A stretch of DNA of 64,000 nucleotides, taken from an uncultured Eubacteriales bacterium. GTDB lineage: Bacteria > Bacillota > Clostridia > Lachnospirales > Lachnospiraceae. The stretch lies in assembly GCA_900315015.1 (NCBI GenBank), contig OMXJ01000005.1, positions 62,001 through 126,000 on the forward strand. The letters are read 5' to 3'. Made by a program: the position numbers and the translations under genes. This document shows positions 1-7,259 of this stretch, one piece after another (positions within the stretch are counted from its first letter, which is position 1; every line of letters begins with the position of its first letter). A model generated the notes under the pieces. It was given only the letters and a program-made list of their open reading frames with translations. It did no database searches and was not told the origin of the DNA.

Positions 1-1
1 A

Positions 2-409
2 TTAATTTCCTTTTATGTTTCTGGCTGCCTCCGGGCATTCCCATTTTAACTCTCCCGTCTGCATGGCGACCTCATACCTGCTTATCTTGTAATCAAGCTT
101 TTCTATGGCATCATCATACTTTTTTCTTACCTTAAGTATTTCCTCCTTTGCCTGCCTTAAAAGATTAGCCCTTGCCTCAAAGGTATCACTTCCCTGCTGA
201 TAGAGCTTTACATATTCAATAAGTTTTTCTACGGATACACCTGCATCTCTAAGACACAAGGCATGCTCGACCCACTTGATGTCACTTTCCTGATAATCTC
301 TGATTCCTCCCGCTGTCCTATGCACCTCTGGAATTACTCCGACGCGCTCATAGTAGCGCAGAGTATCTGGGGTAATATTATATTTTTCGCACACTTCTTT
401 AATGGTCAT
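2..409 (-). CDS. MerR-family transcriptional regulator
   Basis: A 135-residue MerR-type regulator. The N-terminal winged helix-turn-helix shows the family signature DTLRYYERVGVIP at residues 15-27, followed by a wing containing GGIRDYQESDI and a long charged dimerisation helix at about residues 75-115. The C-terminus (about 20 residues, ending in NIKGN) has one Cys and no metal-binding Cys cluster, so a small-molecule or redox role is more likely than MerR-type metal sensing. The start is supported by two tandem copies of the ribosome site TAGGAGGCTAT just upstream. The gene follows the DUF3737 gene by 35 bp and probably shares its transcript, whose promoter has the 19-bp spacer that MerR proteins act on, so autoregulation of the pair is inferred. 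Confidence 0.92.
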   Translation of the reverse strand: MTIKEVCEKYNITPDTLRYYERVGVIPEVHRTAGGIRDYQESDIKWVEHALCLRDAGVSVEKLIEYVKLYQQGSDTFEARANLLRQAKEEILKVRKKYDDAIEKLDYKISRYEVAMQTGELKWECPEAARNIKGN

Positions 410-444
410 ATAGCCTCCTACATAGCCTCCTGCCTAAAACAGTT

Positions 445-1299
445 TTATGAACAAGCACACTTCTTTCCGCCAACTAAAATTTCGCCCTTTGAATTCTCAT
501 CGTCTCTGATGATTTCTCCTACCTCTGGAACCTCGATAAGTCCCTTAAGAGGATTCTTTATGCTAATAACCGGAGTTGTAACGGTTGCTTCGACCTCAGA
601 TTTTTCAAAGGCTAAATCTGCATCAAGCATCTTACAATTAATAAGCTTTAAATTTTTGCAATAGCAGAGCGGCTGAGTTCCGATAATGGTACAATTTTCA
701 AATGTAACATTTTCGCAGTACCATGCAAGATATTCCCCTTTAATTGTGCTATTTCTGATAACCACATTCTTTGCATGCCAGAAAGCATCCTTAGTATCAA
801 AATCGCAGTCTTCAAATTCAGAATCCTCAATATACTGGAAAGAATACTTTCCCTTTAAAGAAACCTTATTAAATTTAAGCTTATTTGATCTCATCATGAA
901 ATATTCACTTTGAGCTGATGTATTTTTCATTGTAATGCCATTAACAGACCAGCCGAATTCAGGTGAAATGATGTCACTGTCTTCAATGGTAATATCACTG
1001 CACTCACGAAGAGCCTTTATACCATGAAACTTCACATTCTTCATAACTGCATTCTTTGTGTACCAAAGAGCTGCTCTGCACTTATCTGTCATTTCACTTC
1101 CGCTTATTTTAAGACCGTCTACATGCCAGAAAGGATATCTTAAATTAAAAAAGCTATCACTAACAGAAACATTCTTACATTCCTTTAAAGCACTTTCTCC
1201 ATCGGCAGGGCCATCAAAACGGCAATTTTCAAGCTCCACTCCATTACTTCCATATAAAGCTCTTTCTTCATCAAAGCTCTTACCTACAATCTTCTCCAT
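445..1299 (-). CDS. DUF3737 family right-handed beta-helix protein
   Basis: A 284-residue protein matching the DUF3737 family often encoded beside MerR regulators in Firmicutes. The sequence consists of short strand-turn repeats of the type V.I.NS.IKG, F.NC.I.G and L.NC.M.D, the periodicity of a right-handed parallel beta-helix. It has no signal peptide or membrane helix, so it should be cytoplasmic. Several Trp/Tyr/Cys positions recur in the rungs (LWYTKN, FWHAKN, AWYCEN). The start has a strong AAGGAGGAATAT site. It lies directly downstream of a MerR-type promoter and upstream of the MerR gene. No biochemical function is established for the family; a role in stress response is only a guess from the regulator. 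Confidence 0.88.
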   Translation of the reverse strand: MEKIVGKSFDEERALYGSNGVELENCRFDGPADGESALKECKNVSVSDSFFNLRYPFWHVDGLKISGSEMTDKCRAALWYTKNAVMKNVKFHGIKALRECSDITIEDSDIISPEFGWSVNGITMKNTSAQSEYFMMRSNKLKFNKVSLKGKYSFQYIEDSEFEDCDFDTKDAFWHAKNVVIRNSTIKGEYLAWYCENVTFENCTIIGTQPLCYCKNLKLINCKMLDADLAFEKSEVEATVTTPVISIKNPLKGLIEVPEVGEIIRDDENSKGEILVGGKKCACS

Positions 1300-1418
1300 A
1301 TATTCCTCCTTTTACACTAGCGGGTAACCCCTTTACATTAACGGGCCCCCTATTACACAATTCCCAATTTCTAATTCATCTTCTATTCGCACACATCTAT
1401 ATTCTCTAATTTATGTAT

Positions 1419-1449
1419 ATTATAAACCCTGGAGTTAACTCTAAGTCAA
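1419..1449 (-). promoter_or_regulatory. MerR-type promoter with 19-bp spacer and operator dyad
   Basis: On the minus strand a -35 box TTGACT (1444-1449) and a -10 box TATAAT (1419-1424) are separated by 19 bp rather than 17, the hallmark of promoters activated by MerR proteins. The spacer contains the perfect palindrome GAGTTAACTC (1432-1441). It lies 120 bp upstream of the DUF3737-MerR gene pair. The rest of the 458-bp gap (1300-1757) holds no gene; it contains a possible rightward promoter at 1595 and a hairpin at 1702-1740. Confidence 0.8.
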
Positions 1450-1594
1450 GGGGCTAATTATTAATTTTTCATAAATCAAAATCCAATAATATCAAAATCA
1501 CATCTTTCCCCTAAAACTCACCCTCTTTAGGTCTTTTTTTCATACAGTACCAGGAATATTTTTTAAAATTCTTTAAATAATCCAATAAAAAAGA

Positions 1595-1623
1595 TTGACA
1601 AAAGCAGTCGTTAATGTTAAAAT
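1595..1623 (+). promoter_or_regulatory. Possible rightward promoter ahead of a hairpin (small RNA candidate)
   Basis: TTGACA (1595-1600), a 17-bp spacer and TAAAAT (1618-1623) form a near-consensus sigma-A promoter pointing right. No coding sequence follows; about 80 bp downstream is the 14-bp-stem hairpin at 1702-1740. A transcript of roughly 110 nt ending at the hairpin would be a small RNA. A chance match in A+T-rich DNA is possible. Confidence 0.35.
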
Positions 1624-1701
1624 ATTATTATATAGAAATATCATTCCTGTAAATAATTTTCTAAAAACGACAAATCATAATTTTATCTCCTATTTAAATA
1701 C

Positions 1702-1740
1702 ATAAAGAGGTGCAGACCATACAAGCCTGCACCTCTTTAT
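1702..1740 (-). terminator. Hairpin terminator downstream of the cotH-like gene
   Basis: A perfect 14-bp stem (ATAAAGAGGTGCAG, 1702-1715, paired with 1727-1740) with an 11-nt loop lies 18 bp past the stop of the CotH-like gene. The T-rich stretch after it is short on the minus strand, so termination may be intrinsic in either direction. It could also end a rightward small RNA. Confidence 0.65.
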
Positions 1741-1757
1741 TGCTGTTTATTATATCA

Positions 1758-4094
1758 TTACTTCTTTTCTTCTGATGTCTTTTCTTCAGATTTCTTCTCT
1801 TCTTTTTTCTTGCCGCTTCTTGATATTATAATGCCTCCGCCAATTAAAAGAAGCACTACTCCGCAACCAATTCCTATCATCATTTCAGAAGAACTACTTT
1901 CCCTGGCCTTTTCTACTTCAGCATTACTATTATCTGCTCTATTTTTATCTGCTGTATTTTTATCTGCAGTAGCTGCAGCTGCTTTCTCGCTCTCTTTGGT
2001 TCCTTCTTTCGCTTCACCCTCTTTTTCAGAATTATCTTTGGTTTCTGCATCCGCTATGGCTGCTCCATTTTCACCAAGTGCTATAAGAAGATGATCAAAG
2101 CACTTTGCGCTTCCTGTATATGTATTTCCCTTAAGCTCCAGGTCAAGAACTGACATTTTTCCTTCATTCCAGGTATAGAAGGAAACAGCCTTATCTAAAT
2201 ATTCCTTAGCCATAGGAATTGAAATGGTATAATCTCCCACCGGCTTTGCAAGTACATTTACATTGTAAAAACCAATGATATTTTCTTCCTGAACATTTGC
2301 CTCTGCAAGAAGAGCTGCCTTTTTATCCTCAGCCACCTCCTTAAAGGAAAGAAGCGGAGCACATATGGCATCGTTATAATCTCCCATGACATTGATACCA
2401 GTTTGATAATTGATGCTTACAATTCTGCCCCAGTTCTGATTATAATAGTCATTAAGAGCATTTCCTAGAGTCTCAAGTGCACAGCCCTTACTGCTTACCA
2501 TTGCATCTATTCCATCTACCTGAAGCACAACACCCATAGAACGCATTGCGATTATTTTGCTAAGATTAGGCAATGCATTTTTAACGCTGACCGGCTGCTT
2601 AACACCGTTCATATAAGCCACATGATCAGCAAGCTCTTCACTTGCGGCTTCAGCCAGCTTATCACTGAAAATATCAATATAAGAATTAAAATATGCAGGG
2701 TCATAATACTTTCCGGTAGATTCAACCTTTCCGCCAAGCGTAGCAATCTGAGAGCACTCACGCATATAAGCATGATACTTATCCATAAGCTCAGCATTCT
2801 GGTATATTACATTGAACAAAGGATAATTAGAATAAACCTCTTCTTTGCTGCTATACATAGCAGGTGTTCCATCCCAGCCCGGATAAATCCAGTCATCCTT
2901 AAACATTAAATCAATGTCATAATTAGCAGTTCTCTCCGGGGTACTTGGATAAAAACATCCAAAGCTTAAATCATAATCCCAAGGCACTATTACACTTCTG
3001 CCATCTAAATCAACATAAAGTCCGAAATTCTTCATTCCATCGAACATATTGTCTATCTGGCAAAGCCAGCTATGAACCGCAAAATACTTTACTGTCTCAT
3101 TGACATCCATAATCTGATTGAGAAGCTTAACATATTCTTCTGAATTAACATCTATTGCATTTCCATCAAAATCCTTACCTTCACTTAATAGATTGAGCTT
3201 TCTTACCCATTCTGTAACTGTAGGAATCATATCCTCTACGTCCTTTAGGGTATCCTCATCCTGTTCCCATAAAGGTGATGGATCCTCTGATATTTCACTG
3301 TATAAGAATTTAGTATATTCAGGCTTGCAAAGATAACTGCTAAGGTCGCTCTTTCCGCACTCATAGTACTGCTGAAGAATTGAATAATCCATATTCTCCA
3401 CCATTGCATAAACTCCGTAATATTCATCATTAATATAGAGCTTTGCAATTCCGAACTGAGGTGTAGGAAGTCCCATCTCATGCATAAGCTTTAAAGAAAA
3501 GAATTCCTTCATCATGGATTTATCAAAAAAGAAATTATTAAAGCTTATTTTATTGCAGCCGAAAAAGTTCTGCTTATCACCATAATCAGCCTTTTTTATG
3601 TATTTACCAAAATTAATGCTAAGGGAATATCTATCATTATTAGGATTATCTAAAACAGAATGCTCTAGAGTAAAGCTGCCCTTTGTCTTTAAACCTACGT
3701 ATTTAACAGTTGCATCTCCTATAGTTACGCTTTCTGCCATTACGGTAGGCTCATCGGCAGCATTTTCAAAAAGATACTCAAGATTTTTCTCATCAACTAC
3801 AAGCTTTACTACCTGAATGTCATCATCTAGGAAATATGCATTATAAGCTCCTTCAGATGCCTTTCCCTGAGTTGCCTCATTAAGCTCATAGTCTTCTGGA
3901 ATCTCGGTATTAAGTTCTTCTTTAGAAACTGCAGCGGATATAAGTCCTTTTGAATAAGACTTGACACTTAAGTCAAGATTATCTCTTACAAGATCTCTAC
4001 TTGAAGCTCCGGCGTAGACATAACTATTAGGCAGGCTGCTCAAACAACCCGCCACTATGGCACATGCTAACGCACTTTTAATTAATTTTTTCAT
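1758..4094 (-). CDS. CotH kinase family protein, secreted and membrane-anchored
   Basis: A 778-residue surface protein. Residues 1-28 form a signal peptide (basic MKK start, hydrophobic core, cleavage region near YVYA-GA). The CotH kinase domain, an atypical protein kinase fold, occupies about residues 110-480 and contains the active-site-like motif VPWDYDLSFG near residue 370, where the family carries the catalytic Asp pair. A Ser/Ala/Lys/Glu-rich linker at about 690-735 leads to a C-terminal membrane helix (about 737-757) and a short Lys/Glu-rich cytoplasmic tail, so the protein should be anchored outside the cell. In Bacillus CotH phosphorylates spore-coat proteins; vegetative Clostridia carry many relatives of unknown substrate, some linked to cellulosome or wall proteins. 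The start has a CAGGGAG ribosome site. Confidence 0.88.
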   Translation of the reverse strand: MKKLIKSALACAIVAGCLSSLPNSYVYAGASSRDLVRDNLDLSVKSYSKGLISAAVSKEELNTEIPEDYELNEATQGKASEGAYNAYFLDDDIQVVKLVVDEKNLEYLFENAADEPTVMAESVTIGDATVKYVGLKTKGSFTLEHSVLDNPNNDRYSLSINFGKYIKKADYGDKQNFFGCNKISFNNFFFDKSMMKEFFSLKLMHEMGLPTPQFGIAKLYINDEYYGVYAMVENMDYSILQQYYECGKSDLSSYLCKPEYTKFLYSEISEDPSPLWEQDEDTLKDVEDMIPTVTEWVRKLNLLSEGKDFDGNAIDVNSEEYVKLLNQIMDVNETVKYFAVHSWLCQIDNMFDGMKNFGLYVDLDGRSVIVPWDYDLSFGCFYPSTPERTANYDIDLMFKDDWIYPGWDGTPAMYSSKEEVYSNYPLFNVIYQNAELMDKYHAYMRECSQIATLGGKVESTGKYYDPAYFNSYIDIFSDKLAEAASEELADHVAYMNGVKQPVSVKNALPNLSKIIAMRSMGVVLQVDGIDAMVSSKGCALETLGNALNDYYNQNWGRIVSINYQTGINVMGDYNDAICAPLLSFKEVAEDKKAALLAEANVQEENIIGFYNVNVLAKPVGDYTISIPMAKEYLDKAVSFYTWNEGKMSVLDLELKGNTYTGSAKCFDHLLIALGENGAAIADAETKDNSEKEGEAKEGTKESEKAAAATADKNTADKNRADNSNAEVEKARESSSSEMMIGIGCGVVLLLIGGGIIISRSGKKKEEKKSEEKTSEEKK

Positions 4095-4180
4095 CTCAAA
4101 ATTTCTCCCTGATTGTATTTTTTAGCTATTGCTAAAATCTCCAATCTCCTCGCTTCAAATATCAAATAAAGACCTAGACA

Positions 4181-5830
4181 TTATTCTGGCTGATCTTCAA
4201 TTATTTCATTTTCAAGCTCTGCAAGATCATCTTCGTAATAATCATCGCCTGCTTCCTCTCTGGTTTCCGGAGCTTCACCGATTTCTTCGGCAGTTTCACC
4301 ATCTTCACCGATTACTTCCGGCTCATCTGGCTCTGGAGGTACATATCCTTCCGGAGCAGTAACCTCACCTGTCTTTGTATTAAGCTTAAAGACAGTTCCA
4401 TCAGGTGCAAGAGTACCTACACGAACCTTCTTATTGATCATACGGTAAGTACTGCTTAAATACTCTTCTCTCTTTATTTCATTACCATTTGAATCATAAT
4501 AGATCTTATAAGACTTTGCTTTGATTAATGGATGAGAAGTTCTATCTGTTACAGTTTTACCAACTGCAAGAGATGAATCTGCAACATACTCAACGCCGGC
4601 TTCCTCTCTTGAAACCTCTTCGCCGATAAAGCCTATCTTCATTCCATCTGGCAATGGTCTTCCATATACTTCTACAGTTACCTGTCTTCCGCCGTAATAT
4701 GCGTGAAGCGCTATAGGATAATCTGAAGAATTGGTAAACTTAAATTCAGGACCGCCCCATGATACAGTGGCATCAGTTCCGACATCTACATAAGAACTTG
4801 GCCATGTATGAGCTGTTCTGGTATCGACCTTAAGATCTGCCTTGACTACACTATGATAAATCATTGCATTAGCCTGGCATATTCCACCGCCAAGCTCTTG
4901 ACGGAGTGCTCCTTCGTAAATACCGCCTGCTTCCTTAAAGCCCGCCTCTGCAGTTCTCTTTCCAATGTATGTATTGAAATCGAAGGATTCACCTGGCTGA
5001 AGAACAAGACCATTTATCTTCTGACAGATAAGATCGATATTTATGTTTCTGTTTGAATCAGAGGTTGTTGTTGAAGTAGTTGAAGAAACCTTGCAAAGGT
5101 AACCTCTTAAGAACTCTGCAGTAACCTCTGGCTCTACAGTCTTTACTTCTACTTCCTCTGAAATATTATAATTTCCATTATTTAACTCTGCCATTATATC
5201 AGCAGTAGCCTTTTCTACATCTACCTTGCTGCCGCTCTTTTCTTCTTCTATTATGAACTTGCAGGTATCTGTATCAAAACCGCTAGCAAGAGCATCAACC
5301 GGTTCAACATTAAGACCTGAAAGAGCATCCTCTACCATAGTCTTAACAGAATCCTCAGATGCCTTATAGGTAACCTTAAAGGCTGTGCTTCCATCTGCAG
5401 CCTTCTGACCGCTGATTGCCTTTTCAAGAACCTCTTCTAAATCATTTGTAAAGCTAAGCTTTGCTGTATCAGCTTCAACATTTTTACCCTCTGCCACAAA
5501 CTTTATGGCAGCCTTTTTATCAGGAGCATCTGCAAGAATGCTTTCCTTTAATGACAAGGCCTCTTCTAGAGTTTTCCCAGATAAATCAACACCATTTACT
5601 GTAACACCGTCTGTAAAAACTGCCTCCGTTACCTCGGTGACAGGCTGATTATCAGCAACAGCAGTAACACCAGGATTTGTATCACCTTCTCCTGCTTTCA
5701 CTGAAGATTCATCCTTATCACTACCTGGCTTAGGTATGAACTTTGCTATCAGAACTATGACCATGATAAGCACAACAACAAGAACGGCGTCAATAATAAG
5801 GAGATTACTCTTTGATTTTTTCTTCTTCAT
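4181..5830 (-). CDS. VanW family protein with G5-like domain
   Basis: A 549-residue wall-associated protein. It has a Lys-rich N-terminus, a membrane helix at about residues 10-31, a putative peptidoglycan-binding region (about 75-215), the VanW domain (about 240-375, with PGESFDFN, GGGICQANAMIYH and SDYPIALHAYY), a G5-like region (about 410-485) and an acidic tail rich in Glu and Asp. VanW is named from vancomycin-resistance clusters but its biochemical role is not established; stand-alone VanW/G5 proteins in Clostridia are presumed cell-wall interacting. No other van gene is nearby, so it is not evidence of resistance. The ribosome site GAGGGAAG supports this start, and a clear promoter lies at 5925-5953. 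Confidence 0.9.
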   Translation of the reverse strand: MKKKKSKSNLLIIDAVLVVVLIMVIVLIAKFIPKPGSDKDESSVKAGEGDTNPGVTAVADNQPVTEVTEAVFTDGVTVNGVDLSGKTLEEALSLKESILADAPDKKAAIKFVAEGKNVEADTAKLSFTNDLEEVLEKAISGQKAADGSTAFKVTYKASEDSVKTMVEDALSGLNVEPVDALASGFDTDTCKFIIEEEKSGSKVDVEKATADIMAELNNGNYNISEEVEVKTVEPEVTAEFLRGYLCKVSSTTSTTTSDSNRNINIDLICQKINGLVLQPGESFDFNTYIGKRTAEAGFKEAGGIYEGALRQELGGGICQANAMIYHSVVKADLKVDTRTAHTWPSSYVDVGTDATVSWGGPEFKFTNSSDYPIALHAYYGGRQVTVEVYGRPLPDGMKIGFIGEEVSREEAGVEYVADSSLAVGKTVTDRTSHPLIKAKSYKIYYDSNGNEIKREEYLSSTYRMINKKVRVGTLAPDGTVFKLNTKTGEVTAPEGYVPPEPDEPEVIGEDGETAEEIGEAPETREEAGDDYYEDDLAELENEIIEDQPE

Positions 5831-5924
5831 TTTTTCTTCCCTCTATAATTGCATATAATTGCATCAACTGCTAATACAATTGGTAACATTTAGGAAATTT
5901 TTTCTTCCCTATTAGTCCATTTTC

Positions 5925-5953
5925 ATTCTAGCACTTTTTTTCCAATTTTTCAA
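5925..5953 (-). promoter_or_regulatory. Promoter of the VanW gene
   Basis: On the minus strand TTGAAA (5948-5953), a 17-bp spacer and TAGAAT (5925-5930) preceded by TGC form an extended -10 promoter about 95 bp upstream of the VanW start. Confidence 0.65.
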
Positions 5954-6058
5954 TCAAATATTGTTATTTTTGTATAGTTCATCTGCATTTAATTTTTTTT
6001 AAATTCAATATTTATTGTGCGGTTTTTCCTAAATAATATCGTTATTTACTATCCCTGC

Positions 6059-6880
6059 CTAACGTTTATGTTCTTTAAACATTCTCATCATTTCATTAGT
6101 AAGGCTGAAATTATTAGGCTGAAGAATGATTTCCTCTCTCTTTACCCATTCGGCGTATTTGAGCTCATTTTCATCCATGTGGATTTCACCCTCGCCGTCT
6201 GCCTCGCAGTAATAGCCTACAAGTATGTCCTGGGCCATCCCCCAAGGCTGAGACTTATAATAGGTTATGTTTTTAACCTTTATACCGGTCTCCTCGAAAA
6301 CCTCTCTTGCTACGGTTTCTTCAAGAGTTTCTCCTATCTCTGTAAAGCCTGCTACTAGGGCATTGTGCGCATAGCCCCTTTTATATTTTGTAAGAAGAAG
6401 ATATTCTCCCTTTATTACACCTACTATTACAGCAGGATTTATTCTTGGATAGATGATATTGCCGCATTCCGGGCATCTGAGTGCTCTTTCTCTATCATCA
6501 AGCACCAGCTTTTTACCACATTTACCGCAGTAAACATTATCCTTATACCATTTCCACAGATGATATGCTGTAAAAACTGCATAAACCTCTTTACCTATAA
6601 ACTGATCTCTTACATCCCTTATGGAATAATAAGAGTAGCCCTCCCCCGATGCGTTTTTATCATCAAGCTGCAAAAAGTATTTCTTGTCATCTATGGAAAA
6701 AAGATATACTGATTTTTCGCACTGAATATCACCGGCTACTGGAAACAAAACCTCCTGACCATTTTTTCCTAGCAGGATTTCACCTTTCTCATTAAAGCTT
6801 AAAAGAAAATCGCCAGCTTTTATGTCACATTTTACAAACTCATTATGTAATTTACTTGGAAATATATCCTGTATCATCAT
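6059..6880 (-). CDS. nudC: NADH pyrophosphatase / NAD-cap RNA hydrolase (NudC)
   Basis: A 273-residue Nudix hydrolase that cleaves NADH to NMNH and AMP and, in characterised relatives, removes NAD caps from RNA. A four-Cys zinc ribbon is visible at C118, C121, C136 and C139. The Nudix box runs from G178 to I200 with the full consensus (G-x5-E-x7-REVFEETGI), and the NudC signature SQPW follows at 210-213. The family motif is usually SQPWPFPxS; here it reads SQPWGMAQD, a variation that leaves the QPW core intact. The length is normal for the family. The start (MMIQD) follows AATAGGAGATAG. It stands alone between the VanW gene and the helicase locus. Confidence 0.93.
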   Translation of the reverse strand: MMIQDIFPSKLHNEFVKCDIKAGDFLLSFNEKGEILLGKNGQEVLFPVAGDIQCEKSVYLFSIDDKKYFLQLDDKNASGEGYSYYSIRDVRDQFIGKEVYAVFTAYHLWKWYKDNVYCGKCGKKLVLDDRERALRCPECGNIIYPRINPAVIVGVIKGEYLLLTKYKRGYAHNALVAGFTEIGETLEETVAREVFEETGIKVKNITYYKSQPWGMAQDILVGYYCEADGEGEIHMDENELKYAEWVKREEIILQPNNFSLTNEMMRMFKEHKR

Positions 6881-6919
6881 CTATCTCCTATTTTAATTTT
6901 TTCCACTTTAAATTTTTAA

Positions 6920-6945
6920 GGCAGTACCGTTTTTACGATACTGCC
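6920..6945 (-). terminator. Hairpin between the helicase locus and nudC
   Basis: GGCAGTA (6920-6926) pairs with TACTGCC (6939-6945), with a mismatch then CG/CG inside. It follows the end of the helicase region on the minus strand. A possible TATAAT at 6966-6971 would place the hairpin in the nudC leader instead, so its role is uncertain. Confidence 0.4.
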
Positions 6946-7003
6946 ACTATAATTTTTATTGCCTATATTATACATTATCTTTTAAAATGTTAAAAGCACT
7001 TTA

Positions 7004-7228
7004 TTATTTATTTTTTAATTTAGCAATCCTGTTGTATCTTGCTGTAAACCAAGGATTGGTACTCAGTTTTTTCAACTGTTCCTCAGTCAGCAGACCTTGT
7101 TTAGCCTTATTCTTCTGATTGTTCAGCCATACCGCAATGGGGTATTCATCTTTTCTTCTTGCGGAATAATATGGTTTCGTAAGCGGTTTTACTCCAGCAA
7201 GAGTGCGGTTACTATTTCGGCAAAGCAC
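7004..7228 (-). pseudogene. Detached helicase-associated repeat (remnant)
   Basis: A 74-codon open frame with a GTG start whose residues about 25-65 match the repeats of the upstream helicase: an aromatic, a WLNNQ segment, then a G-L-T-x-E-Q-L-x-x-L motif. It lies 31 bp beyond the helicase stop, in a different frame, with a stop codon immediately upstream and no convincing ribosome site. The simplest reading is a ninth helicase-associated repeat cut off from the helicase by mutation. Translation as a separate small protein cannot be excluded. Confidence 0.5.
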
Positions 7229-7259
7229 GGTTCAAATACCGTGCAGGTATGTTTTTTGC

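Noticed and set aside
1321-1352. Possible riboswitch or terminator just upstream of the DUF3737 gene
   Set aside because: Only short G/C runs with no stable pairing or known aptamer pattern could be seen.
4181-5830. VanW as evidence of vancomycin resistance
   Set aside because: No ligase, VanH, VanX or regulatory pair is nearby; VanW domains with G5 are common in susceptible Clostridia.
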